Assembly (NCBI GenBank): GCA_964520475.1
Contig: CAZFNS010000012.1
Coordinates: 1 to 57,887 of the forward strand
Length of the DNA stretch: 57,887 nt
Direction: 5' to 3'
From: Ruminobacter sp964520475
Lineage (GTDB): Bacteria; Pseudomonadota; Gammaproteobacteria; Enterobacterales; Succinivibrionaceae
Shown piece after piece: positions 6,952-15,510 of the stretch. Under the pieces are notes generated by a model that had not been told where the DNA came from, ran no database searches, and saw nothing but the letters and a program-made list of their open reading frames with translations. A program made the translations under genes and the position numbers. Numbering within the stretch: position 1 is the first letter of the stretch; each line of letters begins with the position of its first letter.

Positions 6952-9537
6952 CTAAACGGCCACGAGGTTCAGCAGTTTGCCCTTTACGTAGATCGCTTTC
7001 CTGATCTCCCGGCCCGCGGTGAACTTGATCACGGTCTCGTCGGCGAGGGCCTCTTTCCTGATGTCGTCCTCGGACGCCCCGGCCGGAACGGTGAGGCGCG
7101 ACCTGACCTTGCCGTTGACCTGGACGACGATGAGCATGCTGTCGTCCGCGAGGGCCTCCGGGCTCGCCTCCGGCCACTTCGCCGCGTCGATGCCGTCCGC
7201 GTGCCCGAGGATCTCGTAGAGCCTGAAGCAGGCGTGGGGGATGATCGGGTAGAGCATGACCGTCACGGCGTCGTACACCTCGTAGGCGAGGCCGGCGCCC
7301 CGATCCGTGGAAACGTCGATCCGGGCGGCTTTGTTGAGCAGTTCCATGATCGCGGCCACGGCCGTGTTGAAGGTGTGGCGGCGGCCGATGTCGTCGGTGA
7401 CCTTCAGGATGGTCTGGTGCAGGGCCCGGCGCACGGCGCGCTCGGCGCCGGTGAGGGCGGCCGGGTCGTAGCCGGCCGGGCGCGGGCGCCGCGCGAGGGC
7501 GACGACGCCGTTCCACAGGCGGCCGATGAAGCGCCGCGCGCCCTCGACCCCCGATTCCTTCCATTCGAGGGTGAACTCGGCGGGGGAGGCGAACATCATG
7601 AACAGCCTGATGGTGTCGGCGCCGTAGCGCTCGACCATCCGCTGCGGGTCGATGCCGTTGTTCTTGGACTTGCTCATCTTGGTCATGCCCGCGTGGGTCA
7701 GCCGGTGCCCCTCGCGGTCGGTCGCCGCGACCACGGTTCCCTTCTCGTCGCGGGAGCAGACGGCGTCGAGGGGGTTGACCCAGATCCGGTTGCCCTCGGG
7801 GCCCGTGTAGTAGAACGCGTCGGCGAGGACCATGCCCTGGCACAGCAGCCTGGTGAACGGCTCGTCCCCCTCGACGAGGCCCGCGTCGCGCAGGAGCTTG
7901 TGGAAGAACCGGGCGTAGAGCAGGTGCATGCACGCGTGCTCGATGCCGCCGACGTACTGGTCGACGGGGAGCCAGTATTTCGTTTTCGCGGGGTCGAGCA
8001 TGCCGTCCCGGCAGTCCGGGCAGCAGTAGCGCGCGTAGTACCAGGACGATTCCATGAAGGTGTCGAAGGTGTCGGTCTCGCGCAGGGCGTCTTCGCCCCC
8101 GGCCCGGACCCGCGCCCAGTCCGGATCGCTCTTGAGCGGGCTCTTCACCCCGTCCATGACCACGTCCTCGGGCAGGACGACGGGGAATTCCTCCGCCGGG
8201 CGCACGGAGCCGTCCGGCATGTAGACGACGGGGATCGGCGCGCCCCAGTAGCGCTGGCGCGACACGCCCCAGTCCCTGAGCCGGTAGTTGACGGTGCGGC
8301 GCCCCCGGCCGGTCTTTTCCAGCTCGGCGGCTATGGCCTCGAAGGCCTCCGCGAAGTTCAGGCCGTCGAACCGGCCGCTGTTGAAGGTGACGCCCTTCTC
8401 CGTGAAGGCGCGCTCCGCGACGCTCGCCTCGGAGCCGTCGGCCGGCTTGATGACCGGCACGATTTCGAGCCCGTACTTGACCGCGAACTCGTAGTCGCGC
8501 TGGTCGTGGGCGGGCACGGACATGACCGCGCCCGTGCCGTAATCCATGAGCACGAAGTTGGCCGCCATGATCGGCACGACCCGGCCGTTCAGAGGGTGCA
8601 CCGCGTAAAGCCCGGTGGCCATGCCCTTCTTCTCCATGGTGGCGATGTCGGCCTCGGCGACCTTGAGGTTGCGGCATTCCTCGATGAACGCGGCCAGCTC
8701 CGGGCTGTCCGCGGCCGCCTCCTTCGCGAGCGGGTGGGCCGCGGCGATGGCGAGGTAGGTGACGCCCATGAGGGTGTCGGGGCGGGTGGTGTAGACTTCC
8801 AGGGTCTCGGCGCGGTCCTTCACCGCGAAGGCGATGGTGAGGCCCTCGGAGCGCCCGATCCAGTTGCGCTGCATCGTCTTGACCGTCTCGGGCCAGCCCT
8901 CCAGTTTGTCGAGCCCGTCGAGCAGCTCCTCCGCGTAGTCGGTGATCCGGAGGAACCACTGCGGGATCTCCCGGATCTGCACGGGGGAGTCGCACCGCCA
9001 GCACTTGCCGTCCTGCACCTGCTCGTTGGCGAGGACGGTCTGGTCGACCGGGCACCAGTTGACGGTGGAGGTCTTCTTGTAGACTATGCCCTTTTTGAGG
9101 AGCTCGGTGAAGAACCACTGCTCCCACTTGTAGTACTCGGGCCGGCACGTGGTGATCTCGCGGTCCCAGTCGAAGGACAGGCCGAGCATCTTCAGCTGGT
9201 CCTTCATGCACGCGATGTTGCCGTAGGTCCAGGCGGCGGGGGCCGTGCCGTTGCTGATGGCGGCGTTTTCCGCCGGGAGGCCGAAGGCGTCCCAGCCGAT
9301 GGGCTGCATGACCTCTTTGCCGTTCAGCCGCTGGAAGCGGGCGATCACGTCGCCGATGGTGTAGTTGCGCACGTGGCCCATGTGCAGCTTGCCCGAGGGG
9401 TAGGGGAACATGGACAGGCAGTAGAATTTCTCCCTGCCGGTGTTTTCGGAGGCTTTGAAGGTTTTGTTTTTCTCCCAGAACTCCTGAACCTTCGGCTCAA
9501 GGTCGTGCGGATTGTATTGCTCAAGAATGGTAGACAT
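6952..9537 (-). CDS. leuS: Leucyl-tRNA synthetase
   Basis: 861 residues from the ATG at 9537 (E. coli 860). The N-terminus MSTILEQYNPHDLEPKVQEF is characteristic; an upstream in-frame extension to 9651 is Pro/Ala-rich and rejected. The class I motifs are intact: FPYPSGKLHMGH near residue 42 and KMSKSKNN near 620. The inserted editing domain and the anticodon-binding domain are full length. The enzyme charges tRNA-Leu. No strong Shine-Dalgarno is seen before the ATG. It is the first gene of the minus-strand run. Confidence 0.96.
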   Translation of the reverse strand: MSTILEQYNPHDLEPKVQEFWEKNKTFKASENTGREKFYCLSMFPYPSGKLHMGHVRNYTIGDVIARFQRLNGKEVMQPIGWDAFGLPAENAAISNGTAPAAWTYGNIACMKDQLKMLGLSFDWDREITTCRPEYYKWEQWFFTELLKKGIVYKKTSTVNWCPVDQTVLANEQVQDGKCWRCDSPVQIREIPQWFLRITDYAEELLDGLDKLEGWPETVKTMQRNWIGRSEGLTIAFAVKDRAETLEVYTTRPDTLMGVTYLAIAAAHPLAKEAAADSPELAAFIEECRNLKVAEADIATMEKKGMATGLYAVHPLNGRVVPIMAANFVLMDYGTGAVMSVPAHDQRDYEFAVKYGLEIVPVIKPADGSEASVAERAFTEKGVTFNSGRFDGLNFAEAFEAIAAELEKTGRGRRTVNYRLRDWGVSRQRYWGAPIPVVYMPDGSVRPAEEFPVVLPEDVVMDGVKSPLKSDPDWARVRAGGEDALRETDTFDTFMESSWYYARYCCPDCRDGMLDPAKTKYWLPVDQYVGGIEHACMHLLYARFFHKLLRDAGLVEGDEPFTRLLCQGMVLADAFYYTGPEGNRIWVNPLDAVCSRDEKGTVVAATDREGHRLTHAGMTKMSKSKNNGIDPQRMVERYGADTIRLFMMFASPAEFTLEWKESGVEGARRFIGRLWNGVVALARRPRPAGYDPAALTGAERAVRRALHQTILKVTDDIGRRHTFNTAVAAIMELLNKAARIDVSTDRGAGLAYEVYDAVTVMLYPIIPHACFRLYEILGHADGIDAAKWPEASPEALADDSMLIVVQVNGKVRSRLTVPAGASEDDIRKEALADETVIKFTAGREIRKAIYVKGKLLNLVAV

Positions 9538-9663
9538 GGTTAAACCCGAACTTGTACTCGTAAGCGCGCGGGGCGCGGGCGGGCGGATCCTTTCCGTCCC
9601 GGCCGGACCGGGGCGCGCCCCGGGGAACGGGGCGGCGGATCCCGCCGGCAAAAAACTTTCTGC

Positions 9664-9672
9664 ATTATAGCA
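9664..9672 (-). promoter_or_regulatory. leuS promoter, extended -10
   Basis: The minus strand reads TGCTATAAT, a TGn-extended -10 with a perfect TATAAT. No recognisable -35 is present, as is common for this class. The predicted start near 9657 gives a leader of about 120 nt. The leader contains a perfect 16-bp palindrome (9608-9623, CCGGGGCGCGCCCCGG). Confidence 0.65.
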
Positions 9673-9738
9673 AATGAGCGGGCGGTTTTGCGCGCAAAAT
9701 TTGCGGCGCGCCCGGCCCCCGCTCCCGTCCCGGAACGC

Positions 9739-11004
9739 TCAGCCGGCGAGGACGCGCGCGGCCGCCGCCGCGACGTCCTCCGCCCGGAAGGCCGTCATGC
9801 AGGGCGGGCGCCCCCGCCGCCCGGTCGCGGGGCAGACGACGTTCCATTCCCGGGTGTGCCACATGCAGCCCGAGCAGTCGCCGGCCGTCAGGTTGACGTC
9901 TTCGGCGTAGCCGGTGAAATCCGCCCGGGTGGGGCCCCACAGGATGAGGCTCCGCCGTCCCGCCATGTGCCGCAGGTGCATGAGCCCCGAGTCGCCGCCT
10001 ATGTGCAGCGCGGCTTCCGCGAGCAGGAACGCGCTTTCCCGGAGCGCGGTTTTGCCGAGCAGGTTCAGATCCGTCCCCGGCACGGCCGGGCTTTCCGCGC
10101 CGCCGATCTGGACGAAGACGAGATCGGGGAACCGCTCCCGGAGCAGGGCGGCGGCCGCGCCGAGCAGTTCGGGCGGGGGGATCCGGGTGCATTCGGCGGG
10201 GTCGAAGTCTTTCAGCTTCGTGGGCACGCCGCCGACGCCGCAGTGGAGGGTGACGAAGCGCCGGCCCGCGAGGCCGAGGCGCGCGAGGAGCGCGGCCCGC
10301 TCGTCCGCCCGGCCCGCCATACCCGGGCCGACCCCGGCGACGACGACGCGCGGGTCGCCGAGCAGGCCGTTTTCGAAGTTGATCCTCATGCGGTCGAGGC
10401 CGCGGGCGAGGGCCGCCTCCATCAGCAGCCCGTGGTAAAGGAACTTGCGGTAGTGCCGCGCCTCCCGGGAATAGGCGGCGAAGCGGCGCAGGTTGTCCCC
10501 GCGGGCCGCGTAAAGCGCCGGGGCGCGCTTTTTCACGCCCTCGGGGCAGAAGCGCTCGAGGAAGCTGTTCTCCTCCGACACGATAAATATGTCGAAGGGC
10601 TCCTTCCGGTACTCCCCGAGCGGGACGACGGACACCCGGGGATCGCTCAGAACCGTGAGCGAAGCGGCGAGCCCGGGGTTTTTGGCGAGGACGAAGAAGC
10701 GGGCGTCCGGCGCGAGCGCCCCGAACTCCCTTATGACGGCCTGGACCCACTGCAGGGCGATCAGGGCGTCGCCGAGCGCGCCCGGGATCTGGAAGGCGAC
10801 GGTGAGCGCGTCACCGCCGGCCGCCCGGCCCTGCGCGCCGTCCGGGAACTCGATCCGCCGGAGGAAACCGAGCCTCAGGTACTTGCGCGCCCAGAACGAG
10901 CAGAGAAGCCCGATCATGCCGGATCTCCGCCCGTCGAGCCGGCCGTACCGGCCGGCCGTGAGCTTTTCGAATATCCGCGGTAAAATCGTCTCAAAAGGGT
11001 TCAT
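9739..11004 (-). CDS. GT9-family glycosyltransferase (heptosyltransferase-like)
   Basis: 421 residues. An N-terminal acceptor half contains FQIPGALGDALIALQWVQAV; a C-terminal sugar-nucleotide half contains HCGVGGVPTKLKDF and IGGDSGLMHLRHMAGRRS, the GT9 signature of ADP-heptose:LPS heptosyltransferases. A cysteine-containing C-terminal segment (CSGCMWHTREWNVVCP) is typical of a GT9 subgroup rather than of WaaC or WaaF. Probable role: addition of a core or other envelope sugar at the inner membrane. The donor is uncertain, particularly because hldE in this window seems to lack its nucleotidyltransferase half. It stands alone with its own promoter. Confidence 0.8.
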   Translation of the reverse strand: MNPFETILPRIFEKLTAGRYGRLDGRRSGMIGLLCSFWARKYLRLGFLRRIEFPDGAQGRAAGGDALTVAFQIPGALGDALIALQWVQAVIREFGALAPDARFFVLAKNPGLAASLTVLSDPRVSVVPLGEYRKEPFDIFIVSEENSFLERFCPEGVKKRAPALYAARGDNLRRFAAYSREARHYRKFLYHGLLMEAALARGLDRMRINFENGLLGDPRVVVAGVGPGMAGRADERAALLARLGLAGRRFVTLHCGVGGVPTKLKDFDPAECTRIPPPELLGAAAALLRERFPDLVFVQIGGAESPAVPGTDLNLLGKTALRESAFLLAEAALHIGGDSGLMHLRHMAGRRSLILWGPTRADFTGYAEDVNLTAGDCSGCMWHTREWNVVCPATGRRGRPPCMTAFRAEDVAAAAARVLAG

Positions 11005-11051
11005 GGCGCGTTCCCGTTCCTGCGTTCCCGGGCGGGGCGCCCGGCGCGCGC

Positions 11052-11060
11052 ATTATACCA
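11052..11060 (-). promoter_or_regulatory. Promoter of the GT9 gene, extended -10
   Basis: The minus strand reads TGGTATAAT, a TGn-extended -10 with consensus TATAAT about 48 nt before the ATG at 11004. No clear -35. It is divergent from the rlmKL promoter in the same 212-nt gap. Confidence 0.6.
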
Positions 11061-11117
11061 CATCCGGGGGCGGGTTTTTCCGTCCGCGGGGCCGCGCCGC
11101 GCCGGCGGGACAAAAAC

Positions 11118-11146
11118 ATGAAAGCCCCGGCAAAATATAGTAAAAT
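11118..11146 (+). promoter_or_regulatory. Candidate rlmKL promoter
   Basis: ATGAAA (11118-11123), 17 nt, TAAAAT (11141-11146). The alternative TATAGT at 11136 has a poorer -35. The predicted start near 11153 leaves a 64-nt leader that ends in GGGAAG before the rlmKL ATG. Confidence 0.45.
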
Positions 11147-11216
11147 TGGCTAGGCGTTTTTCCGCCGCGCGCCCCGCGCGCCGCCCCTGTCTTAACCTCG
11201 TTGGGAAGCGACTCCG

Positions 11217-13607
11217 ATGCCGGAATTTTTCGCGACGTGTCCTAAGGGACTCGAAAATCTTTTGAGCCGGGAACTGGCCGGCCTCGGCGCGGCGGCGGTC
11301 GGGGAGACGGCGGCCGGCGTCCGTTTCGGCGGCGACGCGCGGCTCGCCGCCCGGGTCTGCCTCCGGACGCGCTTCGCCTCCCGGGTGCTCATGCCGATCG
11401 GGAAGTTCTCCGCGGAGTCGGACGAGGCGCTCTACGCCGGCGCCCGCGCCCTGCCCTGGGAGGAGTATTTTTCCCCGCGGGAGACCGTGGCCGTCTCCTT
11501 CAACGGCCTGGGCGGCTGCATAAACAACACGCTCTACGGGGCGCTCCGGATCAAGGACGCCCTGTGCGACCGCTTCGCGGCCCTGGCCGGCTCCCGGCCC
11601 GACGTGGACCGGGAAGATCCCGACGTCCGGATCGACGCGCATCTGGACCGGCGCGGCCTCGTGACCGTTTCCCTGGATCTGTCCGGGCGGGCGCTGCACC
11701 GCCGCGAGTACCGGGTGCGGGCCGGCGCGGCGCCGCTCAAGGAAAACCTCGCCGCCGCCATAGTGGCCCGGAGCGGCTACGCGGGCGGGCCCGTCGTCGA
11801 TCCGATGTGCGGATCGGGCACGCTGCTCATCGAGGCGGCCATGGCCGCCGCCGGGATCGCCCCCGGCCTGTTCAGGACCGCCTTCGGCTTCGAGAAGCTG
11901 AAGGGCTTCGACGCCGCGTATTTCGCGGGCCTGCGGCGCGAGGCGGCCGCGCTCGCGGAAGAGGGCAAAAAGCGGCTCGCGGCCGCGAAGGTGTTCTTTT
12001 ACGGGTTCGACAGCGATCCGGAGGTCCTCGCGGCCGCCGCCCGGAACGCGGAGAAGGCCGGCCTCGGGGAACTCGTCAGACTGGCCCCGGGGGACGTGCG
12101 GGAGATCCGCAACCCTTCCGGGAGCTCCACGGGCTTCGTCCTCACCAACCCGCCGTACGGCGAAAGGATGGGCAGCTTCCCCGAGCTCCTCGGGCTCTAC
12201 GCCGACCTGGGGCGGTGCCTCAGGAACGGGTTCCCGGGCTGGCGGGCGGCGGTCATCTCGTCGTCCGACGATCTGCTCGGCAGCCTGCGCCTGCGCCCCG
12301 ACAGGATCTACAAACTTTACAACGGCGCCCTCGAGTGCCGGCTCCGCGTCTTCGCCCTCGGCGCGGCCGGCGCGGACGGGGAGGCCCCGGCGGAGACGGA
12401 GGAGAGGGATCCCGCGGAGGATTTCGCCAACCGGCTGCGGAAGAACCTCCGCCGGCTGGAAAAATGGGCCGCGCGGGAGGGGATCGAGGCGTACCGGATC
12501 TACGACGCCGACCTGCCCGGCTACAACGCGGCGATCGACCGCTACGGCCCGAATCTGGTCATCCAGGAGTACGCGGCCCCGAAGACCGTCGACCCCGCGG
12601 CGGCCCGCCGGCGCCTGCTCGACCTGATCCGGACGGCCGCGGCCGTCACGGGGACCCCCGGCGACCGGGTCGTCGTCAAGGTCAGGGAGCGGCAGCGGGG
12701 CGATTCCCAGTACGGGAAGCTCGGCGAGTCCGGGCGGACCGAGCTGGTGCGGGAGTACGGGGCGGCGTTCGCGGTGAACCTCCGGGATTACCTGGACACG
12801 GGGCTCTTCCTCGACCACCGGGAGGTGCGCCGGATGATCGCGCGGATGAGCGCCGGGAAGACGTTCCTCAACCTGTTCGCCTACACGGGCGCCGCCACCG
12901 TGGCGGCGGCCCTCGGCGGGGCGGCGTCCACCGTGACGGTGGACATGAGCCGGACCTACCTCGCGTGGGCGGAGGAGAACATGCGCGCGAACGGCTTCGG
13001 CGGCGCGCGGCACCGGTTCGTCCGGGCCGACTGCCTCAGGTGGCTGGATCTGCCGGGCGAGGCGTTCGACCTCGTTTACTGCGATCCCCCGACGTTCTCG
13101 AACTCGAAGCGGATGGAGGTTTCGTTCGACGTGCAGCGCGACCATCCCGCGCTGATCGCCCGGATCGCCCCCAAGGTGAAGATCGGCGGCGCGCTGATCT
13201 TCTCGTGCAACCGCCGGAATTTCGTCCTCGACCGGGAGAGGGCGGAAGCCTGCGGCTTCTCCGTGCGGGACGTGACCGCGGCGACGATCCCCGAGGATTT
13301 CGCGCGCGACGCGAAGATCCACTCCTGCTTCGTTCTCACCCGGGAGCGCGAGGCGGAGATCCCCGCGGAAGCGGCCGGCCCGGGCTTCGGCTCCGCCGCG
13401 GGCCTGCGGGTCGGGACGGAGTTTGTCCGGGATCCGGAGAGCCGCCCCGCCCGGCCGGGCGGGCGCGGCGTCCGGGGCTTCCCCGGGGCGGGGGCCGGCG
13501 CCGCCGCGGCGGATGAGATCCCGCCGGGCGACCGCGAGCAGCCCGGGCGGGGCCCGCGGCTCCGGCGCCGCGCCCCCGCCGGCGCCGAGACGGGGAAAGA
13601 TTCGTAA
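11217..13607 (+). CDS. rlmKL: Bifunctional 23S rRNA methyltransferase RlmKL
   Basis: 796 residues against about 700 in E. coli. The N-terminal THUMP and RlmL part carries DPMCGSGTLLIEAA and TNPPYGERMG and makes m2G2445. The C-terminal RlmK part carries DYLDTGLFLDHR and YCDPPTFSNSKRM and makes m7G2069. The enzyme modifies 23S rRNA helix 74. The enzymatic part ends near residue 710 (HSCFVLTRE). The final 85 or so residues are a Pro/Gly/Ala/Arg-rich tail with no recognised domain. The stop overlaps the uup ATG by one base (TAATG). Confidence 0.93.
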   Translation: MPEFFATCPKGLENLLSRELAGLGAAAVGETAAGVRFGGDARLAARVCLRTRFASRVLMPIGKFSAESDEALYAGARALPWEEYFSPRETVAVSFNGLGGCINNTLYGALRIKDALCDRFAALAGSRPDVDREDPDVRIDAHLDRRGLVTVSLDLSGRALHRREYRVRAGAAPLKENLAAAIVARSGYAGGPVVDPMCGSGTLLIEAAMAAAGIAPGLFRTAFGFEKLKGFDAAYFAGLRREAAALAEEGKKRLAAAKVFFYGFDSDPEVLAAAARNAEKAGLGELVRLAPGDVREIRNPSGSSTGFVLTNPPYGERMGSFPELLGLYADLGRCLRNGFPGWRAAVISSSDDLLGSLRLRPDRIYKLYNGALECRLRVFALGAAGADGEAPAETEERDPAEDFANRLRKNLRRLEKWAAREGIEAYRIYDADLPGYNAAIDRYGPNLVIQEYAAPKTVDPAAARRRLLDLIRTAAAVTGTPGDRVVVKVRERQRGDSQYGKLGESGRTELVREYGAAFAVNLRDYLDTGLFLDHREVRRMIARMSAGKTFLNLFAYTGAATVAAALGGAASTVTVDMSRTYLAWAEENMRANGFGGARHRFVRADCLRWLDLPGEAFDLVYCDPPTFSNSKRMEVSFDVQRDHPALIARIAPKVKIGGALIFSCNRRNFVLDRERAEACGFSVRDVTAATIPEDFARDAKIHSCFVLTREREAEIPAEAAGPGFGSAAGLRVGTEFVRDPESRPARPGGRGVRGFPGAGAGAAAADEIPPGDREQPGRGPRLRRRAPAGAETGKDS

Positions 13608-15484
13608 TGGCGCTGGTCACGCTCGACGGCATCCGCCTCTCCTACGGCGGGGCGCCGCTTTTCGACGGGGCCTCCCTGGCCGTGGAGGAGCGCGACCGCG
13701 TGGCGGTGGTGGGCAGGAACGGCGCGGGGAAGACCACCCTCCTCAAAATCATCGCGGGCGAGGTCGTCCCCGACGAGGGGCGCCGCGTCGTCCGGCAGGG
13801 GGTCAGATTCGCGCTCCTGGAACAGGATCCGCCGGCCCGCTCCGCCGAGACCGCGTACTGCTTCGCCGCCGGGGGCGTTCCCGGGGCGGGGAGCCTCCTC
13901 GCCGGGTACCGGGCCGCGGCCGGGACCCCCGGCGCCGCGGCCCGCGCGGCCGAGCTCGGGGCCGCCGCCGACCGGGCCGGGGCGTGGGGCCTCGACGCCG
14001 AGATCCGCCGCCTGCTCGGCCTCGCGGGGCTGGATCCCGACGCGGAGATGCGGTCGCTGAGCGGCGGCCAGCTGCGCAGGGCCGCGCTCGCGCGGGCCCT
14101 CGCGAGCTCCCCGGACGTGCTGCTCCTCGACGAGCCCACCAACCACATCGACGTCGGCTCGATCGAGTGGCTGCAGGAATTCCTCGCCGGGTTCCCCGGG
14201 GCCGCGGTGTTCATTTCCCACGACCGCGGCTTCATCGACGGGACGGCGCGTCGCGTCGCCGACGTCGACCGCGGCCGGATCGCGGTGTTCCCGGGCGGCT
14301 ACGGGGCCTACGCGGCCGCCAAGCGCGAGGCGCTCCGCCTCGAGGAGCTCGCCGACGCCGATTTCGACCGCAGGCTCTCCAAGGAGGAGGCCTGGATCCG
14401 CAAGGGCATCAAGGCGCGGCTCACCCGCTCGGACAGCCGGGTGCGCCGGCTGAAGGAAATGCGCCGGGAGCGCGCGGAACGCCGCGTCCGGCCGGGGAGC
14501 GCGCGGATGCGCGTCGACGACCGGGAGCTGTCCGGGAAGATCGTGCTCGAGGCGGAAAACGTCTGCTTCTCGAGCGGGGGCAGGCCCGTCGTCAAAGATT
14601 TCGGCGCCCTGGTGCTGCGCGGCGACCGGATCGGCGTGGTCGGGAACAACGGGACGGGCAAAACCGCGCTTCTCAGGCTGATCCTCGGGGCGATCGCGCC
14701 GGACTCGGGAACCCTCAGGCTCGGGACCGGCGTGACGGCGGCCTATTTCGATCAGTACCGCGAGCAGCTTGATCCCGACGCGACGGTGGCGGATAATCTC
14801 GCATACGGGCGGACCGAGGTGGAGGTCCGCGGGCGGAAGAAGCACGTGCTCGCCTACCTGCAGGATTTCCTGTTCACGCCGGAGCGGGCGCGGACGCCCG
14901 TCCGGGCGCTGTCGGGCGGGGAGAAGAACCGGCTGCTGCTCGCGCGGATCTTCCTGCGGCCGTGCAACCTGCTGGTTATGGACGAGCCGACCAACGATCT
15001 GGACACCGACACGCTGGAGCTCCTCGAGGAGCTGCTGGCCGACTTTAAGGGCACCCTGATCGTCGCCAGCCACGACCGCTGGTTCATCGACCACGTCGCC
15101 GCCGAGACCTGGTACTGCGACGGCACGGGCGCGGTCGCGCGGAACGTGGGCGGATACTCGGATCTGAAAGAAACTTTGGCCCGGGCGGCGCTGTCAAATA
15201 ACGGCGGGGCCCGGGCCGCGAAACCCCCGCCCCCGGAGCGGGAGCGGGACCGGAAGCGCCGGCTCGCTTTCCGGGAGAAACGCGAGCTCGCGGAGCTGCC
15301 GGACGAGATCGACCGGACCGACGCCCGGATCCGCGAGATCGAGGCGGTGTTCGCCGGAGCCGGCTACGGGGCGGCGTCGGAGGAGTTCAGGAAGGAAATC
15401 CGGCGCGAGTACGACGAGCTGACCGCGAAGCTGGACCGGCTTTACCGGCGCTGGGAAGAACTGGAAAAGATAGAAAACGCATAA
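13607..15484 (+). CDS. uup: ABC-F ATPase Uup
   Basis: 625 residues, soluble, with two ABC domains and no membrane segments. First site: GRNGAGKTTLLK, LSGGQLRRA, LLLDEPTNHID. Second site: GNNGTGKTALL, LSGGEKNRL, VMDEPTNDLD. A charged coiled-coil C-terminus (from about residue 540) is typical of Uup and absent from EttA or YbiT. Uup-type ABC-F proteins act on ribosomes and affect transposon excision and replication-fork integrity in E. coli. The adjacency rlmKL-uup is also enterobacterial and supports the subgroup call. Confidence 0.92.
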   Translation: MALVTLDGIRLSYGGAPLFDGASLAVEERDRVAVVGRNGAGKTTLLKIIAGEVVPDEGRRVVRQGVRFALLEQDPPARSAETAYCFAAGGVPGAGSLLAGYRAAAGTPGAAARAAELGAAADRAGAWGLDAEIRRLLGLAGLDPDAEMRSLSGGQLRRAALARALASSPDVLLLDEPTNHIDVGSIEWLQEFLAGFPGAAVFISHDRGFIDGTARRVADVDRGRIAVFPGGYGAYAAAKREALRLEELADADFDRRLSKEEAWIRKGIKARLTRSDSRVRRLKEMRRERAERRVRPGSARMRVDDRELSGKIVLEAENVCFSSGGRPVVKDFGALVLRGDRIGVVGNNGTGKTALLRLILGAIAPDSGTLRLGTGVTAAYFDQYREQLDPDATVADNLAYGRTEVEVRGRKKHVLAYLQDFLFTPERARTPVRALSGGEKNRLLLARIFLRPCNLLVMDEPTNDLDTDTLELLEELLADFKGTLIVASHDRWFIDHVAAETWYCDGTGAVARNVGGYSDLKETLARAALSNNGGARAAKPPPPERERDRKRRLAFREKRELAELPDEIDRTDARIREIEAVFAGAGYGAASEEFRKEIRREYDELTAKLDRLYRRWEELEKIENA

Positions 15485-15510
15485 ACTGCCATGCTTGCAA
15501 AGGGACGATT

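Noticed and set aside
9608..9623. Perfect 16-bp GC palindrome in the leuS leader
   Set aside because: Such palindromes are frequent by chance in this composition and no T run or other element accompanies it; kept only as a note.
9538..9651. N-terminal extension of LeuS
   Set aside because: Pro/Arg/Ala-rich and overlapping most of the leader; the ATG at 9537 gives the family N-terminus.
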